Shown here piece after piece: positions 25,388 through 32,385 of a stretch of 64,000 nt of DNA. The position numbers and the translations under genes are program-made. The stretch is from positions 39,592 through 103,591 of the forward strand of contig CAZIWL010000002.1 in assembly GCA_964542755.1 (NCBI GenBank). The letters are read 5' to 3'. The stretch comes from SKLM01 sp964542755. Lineage in GTDB: Bacteria > Chloroflexota > Anaerolineae > B4-G1. The first letter of the stretch is position 1; each line of letters opens with the position of its first letter. Under the pieces are notes generated by a model. The model did not search any database, had not been told where the DNA came from, and saw only the letters and a program-made list of their open reading frames with translations.

Positions 25388-26974
25388 ATGGAGACATCTC
25401 GGCCACGGCGCATGGCCATCATAGATCTCGGTTCAAACACCGCCCGTCTGGTGGTGATGCACGCCATCCCGGGCTACTCCTACCGATTGGTGGACCAGGT
25501 CCGCGAGGTGGTGCGGCTCAGAAAGGGAATGACGGAGAGGGGGCTGAGTGAGAGTGCCATGGCCCGAGGCTTCTCAACGCTTCGGCTATTCAAGCGCTTC
25601 TGCGACAGCACCGGCGTTGATCTCATCCTCCCCATCGCCACCAGCGCCGTGCGTGAGGCCGCGAATGGTCCCCTCTTCGTCGACCTCGTCTCGCGTGAGA
25701 TCGGCATCTCCCTCCAGGTCCTGAGCGGCGAACGCGAGGCCTACTACGACACCGTGGGGGCCTTGAACGAGATACCCCTCCGGGCCGGAAGCGTAGTCGA
25801 TATCGGTGGAGGAAGCGTCCAGATCAGCGACGTTCGCGAACGCTCCTTCCAGGCCGGAGCTTCCCTCACCCTCGGTGCTCTTGCCCTTACTGAAGAGTTC
25901 GTCGCACATGACCCGGTGAAAGATGACGAAATCGACTGCGTGCAGCGAGAGATCGCCCGCCAGTTGGATACCGTCGCATGGCTTCCAGAGAAGGAAGGTG
26001 AACGACTCGTCGGCCTGGGAGGCACCATTCGTAACTTGGCAAGGATCGAGGCTGAACGGATCAACCACCCCCTGAACACTCTCCACGGCTTCGTGCTCGG
26101 ACGCAGCTCTGTCGAGGAGAGCATCCAGCAGTTTCGGGAGCTCCCGCTCGCGGAGCGGCGCGCCGTGTCAGGACTGAACAGTGACCGCGCCGACATCATC
26201 CTCCCGGGTGCCTTGGTGCTCCTGGCGGTCATGGAGAGACTCGAGGTCAACCAGATCGAGGTATCCGAGAATGGGGTTCGCGAGGGAGTCTTCTTCGAGA
26301 GGTTCTGGAGCCACTTGGATGAACCTATCATCCCCGACGTCAGGCGCTTCAGCGTGCTCAATCTGGCTCGCAACTATCTGTACGAGGAGCATCACGCCAA
26401 CCACGTCCGCTTCCTCGCGGGGCGCCTCTTCGAGCAGTTGGCTCCACTTCACGGCTATGGCCTTGACGAGCGTGAGCTACTCGATGCCGCCGCTCTACTC
26501 CACGACTTGGGCCGCATCGTGGGATACAGCAGCCACCACAAGCATTCACAGACCTTGATCGAGTATAACGGTCTGCCGGGTTTCTCGCCCCGTGAGAGCG
26601 CCATCATCGCCCTCCTCTCGCGCTTCCATCGCAAGGGCGTTCCGGAGGTCTCAGACTACGACGTCCTGCTCGATGCCGCCGACGAGATGCTTCTCGCACG
26701 CCTCGCCGCAATTCTCCGGGTAGCGGAATGCCTTGAGCGGGGGAGGAATGCCGACGTCGACGACGTCATTGCCACGTGGGGCGACGATCGACTCCGCCTG
26801 ACGCTGATCAGCGATGGATATCCTGCGGTTGAGCTCTGGCAAGCCGAGCGAAACGCCCGTGATCTGATGGCGGATGCCTTCGGGCGCGGGGTGAGCTTCG
26901 ATAGTCTCGCACCTCCAACCGGGTGGGACGCAACGGAGGGGCGATTCTCAGACCAGGCGCCAGCCGATGACTAG
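25388..26974 (+). CDS. ppx: Exopolyphosphatase/pppGpp phosphohydrolase with C-terminal HD domain
   Basis: Removes terminal phosphate from polyphosphate or pppGpp. The 528-residue protein has an ASKHA ATPase fold: MAIIDLGSNTARLVV (phosphate 1), LPIATSAVREAANG, VLSGEREAYYDT, SVVDIGGGSVQIS (phosphate 2) and RLVGLGGTIRNLA. From about residue 320 it carries the HD domain seen in long Ppx/GppA proteins: AALLHDLGR (HD at 372-373), SSHHKHSQTLI and ILRVAECLERGR. ATG 25388 follows CACTGGAGGTCCGCTGG, with GGAGG eight bases upstream. Its last 27 bases overlap the 3' end of the opposite metallophosphatase-HD gene. Polyphosphate synthesis and binding genes follow on the other strand, so a role in polyphosphate turnover is the natural reading. 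Confidence 0.93.
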   Translation: METSRPRRMAIIDLGSNTARLVVMHAIPGYSYRLVDQVREVVRLRKGMTERGLSESAMARGFSTLRLFKRFCDSTGVDLILPIATSAVREAANGPLFVDLVSREIGISLQVLSGEREAYYDTVGALNEIPLRAGSVVDIGGGSVQISDVRERSFQAGASLTLGALALTEEFVAHDPVKDDEIDCVQREIARQLDTVAWLPEKEGERLVGLGGTIRNLARIEAERINHPLNTLHGFVLGRSSVEESIQQFRELPLAERRAVSGLNSDRADIILPGALVLLAVMERLEVNQIEVSENGVREGVFFERFWSHLDEPIIPDVRRFSVLNLARNYLYEEHHANHVRFLAGRLFEQLAPLHGYGLDERELLDAAALLHDLGRIVGYSSHHKHSQTLIEYNGLPGFSPRESAIIALLSRFHRKGVPEVSDYDVLLDAADEMLLARLAAILRVAECLERGRNADVDDVIATWGDDRLRLTLISDGYPAVELWQAERNARDLMADAFGRGVSFDSLAPPTGWDATEGRFSDQAPADD

Positions 26975-28327
26975 CTTGCGGTCCAGTGCACGTTCCAGCA
27001 GCCGCCCCTTCACCAGAGCTGCCTCACGCTCAGGCCCCGGGTACATCCGCACGCTACAGGTCACCCGGATCTCCCGGCACGCTACGTCGCACGATACATC
27101 CTGTACCACGCGCCGGTGCGTCCGGTCCAGACCGTCAGCCACCCGCAGCAGACCTGCCAGGACAGTCACCCTGTACTGGTCCACGGGCGACAGGGCCGAG
27201 AAGTGCTCGTGTCTCTCCTTAGGCAGCGCCCCACGATGATAGCGTGCGATGGATCCAATGATGCTCCGCTCCCGGGCTCCGAGGCCAGAATGGAGGCTTT
27301 CGAGAATGAGCCGGAGCGACGTCTTGTGGTGCCCTTTTCGTCCTTCGACCCAGCCGATATCGTGGAGCAGAGCGGCACATCTCAGCCAGAATCTCTCCGC
27401 AGCTCCAAACCGATGGAGCAGACTTAGCTCGTCGAAGAGCCGGAGGCAAAGGTTTGTCACGTGATGCGTATGGTCCACCTCATACGCACACCGCTCTGCC
27501 AGCGCCAGGACACAGTTCAGACGCCGCTTCCGTTCATCTCGGCCGATAGCATCGACAGCCGAAGCGGGGACGCTCCAGCGGTCCGCCACCTCCAACGCCC
27601 CGTCCAGCGCGAGCCCCAGAATCGCCATCTGCGCAAACGCCTCGGGCAGCCCTTGCTTCCGCACGGCCGCAGCGGCGCGCCCCACGTCATAGCTGACCCG
27701 GAAGTGACACACCTCGACCTTCCGTGCTGCCGACCGGTCGAAATTGGCAATGGCGTAGCTTGCCCGGGGATCGCCGTCATCGGGTCGCCCGACGCTGCCC
27801 GGGTTGATGAACAGCACGTCATCGACCCTACGCTGGAAAGCCTGGTGTGAGTGGCCGCACACTACGATTTCGCACTCGGCCACGGACGCCAGTTCAGATA
27901 GGCGGGCGCGCGGGGTCCGTGGGGTCAGGTGTTCCCTGGGCGACGCCGGACTCCCGTGGGTGAGCAGCACGTGCCTACCGAGGAGATCCAGCTCGATCTG
28001 ATCCGAGAGCGTGCTCAGGTAGCGGAAGTTCCCCTTCGTCAGCGCCTGGTGGCCCCACTGAAAGGCGAGGAATTTCTGCGCCGGTTTCTTCCTCCGCCAC
28101 GTCTTCTGCCTCTCCGGAAACCGCAGGACCTTCCCATCGTAGTTGCCGAGGATGCTCACCGTCTTCTCATGCCTCAGCCGCTCGATCACCTCGTTTGGGA
28201 ACGCCCCATAGCCGACGGTATCTCCGGCGTTCCAGACGGCGTCCACGTTACGCTCGCGCCCGTGCCTCAGCACCGCTTCGAGTGCTGGCAGATTGGCGTG
28301 GACGTCGCTGAGCAGCGCCACTCTCAC
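26948..28327 (-). CDS. Metallophosphoesterase fused to a Ppx-type HD domain
   Basis: A 459-residue two-domain protein. Residues 1-210 are a calcineurin-like (YfcE/MJ0936 type) metallophosphoesterase with every metal motif: DVH (8-10), GDTVGYG (35-41), GNYD (61-64), LTHGSP (122-127) and GHSH (158-161). Residues about 255-459 resemble the Ppx C-terminal HD domain: ALLHDIGWVEGRKGHHKTS with HD at 322-323 and LLRVADGLDRTHRR. Both halves are predicted phosphohydrolases or a phosphohydrolase plus a regulatory unit; the substrate is unknown, but its place directly after ppk1 suggests polyphosphate or a nucleotide signal. GTG 28327 lies three bases after the ppk1 stop, with GAGGAG inside the end of ppk1, so translation is coupled. 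Confidence 0.88.
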   Translation of the reverse strand: MRVALLSDVHANLPALEAVLRHGRERNVDAVWNAGDTVGYGAFPNEVIERLRHEKTVSILGNYDGKVLRFPERQKTWRRKKPAQKFLAFQWGHQALTKGNFRYLSTLSDQIELDLLGRHVLLTHGSPASPREHLTPRTPRARLSELASVAECEIVVCGHSHQAFQRRVDDVLFINPGSVGRPDDGDPRASYAIANFDRSAARKVEVCHFRVSYDVGRAAAAVRKQGLPEAFAQMAILGLALDGALEVADRWSVPASAVDAIGRDERKRRLNCVLALAERCAYEVDHTHHVTNLCLRLFDELSLLHRFGAAERFWLRCAALLHDIGWVEGRKGHHKTSLRLILESLHSGLGARERSIIGSIARYHRGALPKERHEHFSALSPVDQYRVTVLAGLLRVADGLDRTHRRVVQDVSCDVACREIRVTCSVRMYPGPEREAALVKGRLLERALDRKLVIGWRLV

Positions 28328-28330
28328 GGG

Positions 28331-30454
28331 CTACTCCTCGCCGTGCCACGCCCCCCGGTTCTCGATCAGCCACACCTGAGAGTCCAGAGGGGGTTCTCCT
28401 TCCTCGGGCTGGACCCGTTCGTACGTCCCGTCAGAGAGCATGCGACGGGCCTTCACGCTGTCTTGCAGGTGGACGTCCAGGATCTGATCCTTCAATGCGC
28501 GCTTCAGCCCGGGATCCTCCACCGGGAAGAGCGTCTCGACCCGCCGATAGAGATTCCTCGGCATGAGATCGGCGCTTCCCGTCCAGATCTCCTCGTCCCC
28601 TCCGTTCCGGAAGTAATAGATGCGCGCGTGCTCCAGGAAACGCCCCACAATGGACGTCACCTGGATGGTTTCGCTCACCCCTGGCACCCCCGGCCGCAGG
28701 CAGCAGATACCCCGCGGCTGCAGATCCACCTTGACGCCTGCCTGGGACGCCCTGTAGAGGGCGTGAATGCAGTGCTTGTCGACCAGTGCGTTCATCTTGA
28801 ACGCGATGTAGCCGTCGCCCGTCTTCTCGTGCTGTTCGATCTCCCTGTCAATCCGTGCTACGATCTCCTCCTGCATCCGACCGGGAGCTACAAGCAACTT
28901 CCGGTACTCATCTTTTTGCGAGTAGCCCGTCAGGGCATTGAACAGGTCCGACAAATCCGCTCCCAGATCGGCGTCGCAGGTGAAATATCCCAGATCGGCA
29001 TAGAGCCTCGCTGTCACATCGTTATAGTTGCCCGTCGCCATATGGACGTATCGGCGTATCCCATCTTGCTCGTGACGTACCACCAGGCATATCTTGGCGT
29101 GCGTCTTCAGGCCGACCAGGCCGTAGACCACGTGGACCCCTGCCTCCTCCAATGATCTCGCCCAGACGATGTTATTCTCCTCGTCGAACCTGGCCTTAAG
29201 CTCCACGAGTACAGCCACCTGCTTTCCATTCTCGCGAGCGGCCATCAGGGCGGCCACGATGGGCGAGTCTGGGCCGACGCGATAGAGCGTCTGCTTGATC
29301 GCCAGGACCTCCGGATCGCGCGCCGCCTCCCGCACGAACCGCACCACCGGGTCAAAGCTGTCGTAGGGATGGTAGACCAGAATGTTGTGCCGTCGGATGA
29401 CCGAGAAGACGTTCTCCTCTGTCGAGAGGACAGGAGGGACGGAGGGCTGGAAGGGCTTATCCTTCAACTCCGGTCGATTGACCTCCATCAGCTCACTCAC
29501 GTCGGCCAGGCCGATGGGGCCGTCCGTTATGTACACCTGATAGGGAGCGAGGCCGAGGTTTGAGACCAGGATGTCCCTTACTCGGTCCGGCATCGACCGC
29601 TCGATCTCCAGCCGCACCGCGGAGCCGAAATGCCGCTTCCGCACCCCTTCTTCGATGGCTACCAGCAGGTCAGATGCCTCATCCTCCTCAATCTCCGGAT
29701 CGGCATCTCTCGTGACTCGGAACGGGTAGGAGGCCGCGACCTCCACACCCGGGAAAAGTATATCGAGATTGGCACACACGACCTCGTCGAGCCAAACGAA
29801 ATTGTTCGAAATCGCTTGTGCAAGACCCAGGCTTTGGTACTCATCCGCCGTCTCTTCGCTGGGGATACGGAGCAGCCGCGGGAACGTATTGGGCACCTTC
29901 AGGCGCGCAAACCTTCGCCCGTGCCGTGCGTCGTTGACGACCACCGCGAGATTGATACTCAAGTTCGAGATTAGAGGAAAGGGATGCCCTGGATCGAAGG
30001 CTAGTGGCGTCAGCGCCGGAAAAATCTCCTCCCGGAAATACTCGCGCATGAGCTTCCGCTGCTTCCGCTTGAGCTCGTCGTGGCAGAGGACGCGTATGCC
30101 CGCCTTTCGCAGCTTCGGAAGCACATCCTCGTGCCAGCAGGCATAGAGAGCCGTCAGCTCCGGGAGCAGGTCGCGCCGGATGGCCGCCAGTTGCTCAGCT
30201 GGCGTCATGCCGTCGGGGGGCGCCTTGAGCGCCCCCGCCTGAAGCTGTCTCCGCAGCCCGGAGACGCGGATCATGAAGAACTCATCCAGGTTACTGGCGA
30301 AGATGGAGAGGAACTTGACCCGTTCCAGCAGCGGGTGGCTCTGGTCCAGCGCCTCTTCCAGCACCCGGTGATTGAACTGGAGCCAACTCAGCTCACGGTT
30401 GACGTAGAGACTAGGATCCTCTAGATTGATACGATCGCTCTTCTTCTTCGGCAT
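28331..30454 (-). CDS. ppk1: Polyphosphate kinase 1
   Basis: Reversibly polymerises the gamma-phosphate of ATP into polyphosphate. The 707-residue protein has the standard four-domain length. The N domain shows YVNRELSWLQFNHRVLEEA and FLSIFASNLDEFFMIRV. The catalytic C domains have YHPYDSFDPVVRFVREAA, IKQTLYRVGPDSPIV, GLKTHAKICLV (autophosphorylated His), HMATGNYN, and a second phospholipase-D-like half with MNALVDKHCIHALYRAS and RFLEHARIYYF. Start ATG 30454 has AAGGA six bases upstream. It lies 80 bases after a PPK2 gene and is coupled to the metallophosphatase-HD gene, placing synthesis and putative hydrolysis in one transcript. Confidence 0.97.
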   Translation of the reverse strand: MPKKKSDRINLEDPSLYVNRELSWLQFNHRVLEEALDQSHPLLERVKFLSIFASNLDEFFMIRVSGLRRQLQAGALKAPPDGMTPAEQLAAIRRDLLPELTALYACWHEDVLPKLRKAGIRVLCHDELKRKQRKLMREYFREEIFPALTPLAFDPGHPFPLISNLSINLAVVVNDARHGRRFARLKVPNTFPRLLRIPSEETADEYQSLGLAQAISNNFVWLDEVVCANLDILFPGVEVAASYPFRVTRDADPEIEEDEASDLLVAIEEGVRKRHFGSAVRLEIERSMPDRVRDILVSNLGLAPYQVYITDGPIGLADVSELMEVNRPELKDKPFQPSVPPVLSTEENVFSVIRRHNILVYHPYDSFDPVVRFVREAARDPEVLAIKQTLYRVGPDSPIVAALMAARENGKQVAVLVELKARFDEENNIVWARSLEEAGVHVVYGLVGLKTHAKICLVVRHEQDGIRRYVHMATGNYNDVTARLYADLGYFTCDADLGADLSDLFNALTGYSQKDEYRKLLVAPGRMQEEIVARIDREIEQHEKTGDGYIAFKMNALVDKHCIHALYRASQAGVKVDLQPRGICCLRPGVPGVSETIQVTSIVGRFLEHARIYYFRNGGDEEIWTGSADLMPRNLYRRVETLFPVEDPGLKRALKDQILDVHLQDSVKARRMLSDGTYERVQPEEGEPPLDSQVWLIENRGAWHGEE

Positions 30455-30534
30455 GATCCGTCCTTCTTTGCAGATGGCGCAGCCATCGTCCCTCTATGGT
30501 AACCGCCGGGCTCTGGCTCTACGACCGACAACGC

Positions 30535-31347
30535 TCACAACTCCCCGCCGTAGACACACGGAACGAAGTTCTGCGAGCTCATCGGCGGGCGTACGTAGCC
30601 CGAATCCTCTTGCTCTCGGGGCGGCAGCTTCTCCTTCTCGGGTGTAAGGTCCTTGTAGGGGACGAGATTCAAGAGGTGGGCCATGCAGTTCAGCTGAGCG
30701 TGCTCGTGCGCGTCAGCATTGATCACGTACCATGGCGCCTCATCGATATTCGTGTGCGCCATCATAGCGTCCTTGGCCTTCGAGTACTGCACCCACCGCT
30801 TCCTAGCCTCGCGGTCAATGGGCGTAAGCCTCCATCGGGTCCGAGGATCGGACATCCAGCTCTGAAATCGACTCTCTTGTTCCTCGGAACTCACCGAGAG
30901 CCAGTACTTGACCAACCGGAAGCCCTCCCGCACCAGCATCCGCTCGAACTCCGGGCACTCGTTCAGGAAATGACGGTAGTCTTCCTCCGTGCAGAAGTCC
31001 ATGACCCATTCAACCCCTGCGCGGTTGTACCAACTCCGGTTGAAGAAGACCATCTCGCCCTTTGCCGGGAAGTGCTTCACGTAGCGCTGGAAATACCACT
31101 GGCGCTTCTCACGGTCGCTGGGTTTGCCCAGAGCGACTGCCCGTGCCATCCTGGGATTGAGACGCTGGGTGATCCGCCCGATCACCTCCGTCTTGCCAGC
31201 CGCGTCACGCCCCTCGAAAAGAACGACGAGTCGCAACCCCTGGTCCTTGACCCAATACTGTAACTTGATGAGCTCGGTCTGGAGCCTTCGAAGCTCTTGC
31301 TCATAGTACTCCGGAGTGATGAGACCATTCTCGTCGTACATCTCCAT
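30535..31347 (-). CDS. PPK2-family protein with altered Walker A and B motifs
   Basis: PPK2 enzymes transfer phosphate between polyphosphate and nucleotides. This 270-residue copy keeps the fold: FEGRDAAGK (Walker A Lys 52), YFQRYVKHFPAKGEM, SWYNRAGVEWVMDFC, and the lid/helix region WRLTPIDREARKRW. Two positions differ from the neighbouring copy and the family: the usual GKGGTI is GKTEVI, and Walker B FDRSW is FNRSW, with Asn at residue 103 replacing the conserved Asp that helps bind metal. Activity could be reduced, changed or structural. Start ATG 31347 has AAGGAG six bases upstream; it follows the other PPK2 gene by 42 bases. The two are tandem paralogues. Confidence 0.88.
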   Translation of the reverse strand: MEMYDENGLITPEYYEQELRRLQTELIKLQYWVKDQGLRLVVLFEGRDAAGKTEVIGRITQRLNPRMARAVALGKPSDREKRQWYFQRYVKHFPAKGEMVFFNRSWYNRAGVEWVMDFCTEEDYRHFLNECPEFERMLVREGFRLVKYWLSVSSEEQESRFQSWMSDPRTRWRLTPIDREARKRWVQYSKAKDAMMAHTNIDEAPWYVINADAHEHAQLNCMAHLLNLVPYKDLTPEKEKLPPREQEDSGYVRPPMSSQNFVPCVYGGEL

Positions 31348-31389
31348 GACACTCTCCTTATCCCCGCCTATTCTCCCGCGAGACCCGCC

Positions 31390-32208
31390 CTAGTTACTCT
31401 CGTATCTCGATCCATAGACCAGCGGAACGTAGTTGATTCCGTCAGCGGCAGGGCGCTGGTACCCCGAGTCCGCCCGTGGCGGAAACTCCACTGGGTCGGG
31501 GGTCAGATCCTGGTAGGGAACCACTGTCAGAAGATGGGCAATACAGTTGAGGCGCGCGTGCTTCTTGACGTTCGCCTGCACCACATACCAGGGTGCCTCG
31601 TCGATATCCGTGTAAGCGAACATGGCGTCCCTCGCCTTCGAGTACTCGTCCCACCGCGCGCGCGACTCCATGTCCATAGGGCTCAGCTTCCAGAGCTTCC
31701 GCGGATCCTTGTTTCGACTCAGGAACCGTCGCTCTTGTTCCTCCGCCGTAATCTCGAACCAGTACTTCACAAGGAGAATACCGTCCCGCACCAGCATCCG
31801 CTCGAAGACCGGGCACTCGTGCAAGAAGTGTCGATACTGGTCCTGATTGCAGAAGCCCATCACCCACTCCACGCCCGCCCGGTTATACCAGCTCCTGTCG
31901 AACAGGACCATCTCCCCCTTGGCCGGCAGATGCTCGATGTAGCGCTGGAAATACCACTGCTTCTGCTCCAGGTCACTCGGCTTTGGCAGCGCCACCAGCC
32001 GCACCATACGGGGATTCAGGCGCCGCATCACCCGCCGAATCGTACCTCCTTTGCCTGCCGCGTCACGCCCCTCGAAGATGACAATCACCCGGAGCCCTTG
32101 CTCTCTGATCCAGTACTGCAGCTTCACGAGCTCACCCTGGAGCTTGGCAAGCTCTTTCTCATAGTACGTGTTCTTGATCTTACCGCTCTTCTTGTATTTC
32201 TTGGCCAT
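31390..32208 (-). CDS. ppk2: Polyphosphate:nucleotide phosphotransferase (PPK2 family)
   Basis: A 272-residue PPK2 with intact catalytic motifs: FEGRDAAGKGGTI (Walker A Lys 53), LFDRSWYNRAGVEW (Walker B Asp 104, Arg 105) and the conserved WKLSPMDMESRARWDEYS lid helix. It uses polyphosphate to phosphorylate nucleoside mono- or diphosphates, or the reverse; the class cannot be settled from sequence alone. ATG 32208 has GGAGG six bases upstream, and a possible promoter lies at 32285-32313. It is the first gene of ppk2, ppk2-like, ppk1, metallophosphatase-HD. ATP regeneration from polyphosphate would link this set to the energy state of the cell. Confidence 0.94.
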   Translation of the reverse strand: MAKKYKKSGKIKNTYYEKELAKLQGELVKLQYWIREQGLRVIVIFEGRDAAGKGGTIRRVMRRLNPRMVRLVALPKPSDLEQKQWYFQRYIEHLPAKGEMVLFDRSWYNRAGVEWVMGFCNQDQYRHFLHECPVFERMLVRDGILLVKYWFEITAEEQERRFLSRNKDPRKLWKLSPMDMESRARWDEYSKARDAMFAYTDIDEAPWYVVQANVKKHARLNCIAHLLTVVPYQDLTPDPVEFPPRADSGYQRPAADGINYVPLVYGSRYESN

Positions 32209-32284
32209 CGAGAACCTCCATCGTTCCGCGGCTCAGGACCTTGGGGAAAACCCCTTCGACAGGCCCAATGCTGATACACTCAGA

Positions 32285-32313
32285 GTCGTAACGATCCCCC
32301 TGGGGGTTGCCAA
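32285..32313 (-). promoter_or_regulatory. Possible promoter before the ppk2-ppk1 genes
   Basis: Minus strand TTGGCA (32313-32308), 17 bases, TACGAC (32290-32285). The spacer contains the palindrome CCCCCAGGGGG. The -10 is imperfect, so the site is tentative. Confidence 0.4.
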
Positions 32314-32385
32314 TGCGTAAGCCGGGCAAGCCTGGTCCCCTGTCCTGCGGCCCCACCCGTCGGCTCTCCCGGCGCTCACACCGCG

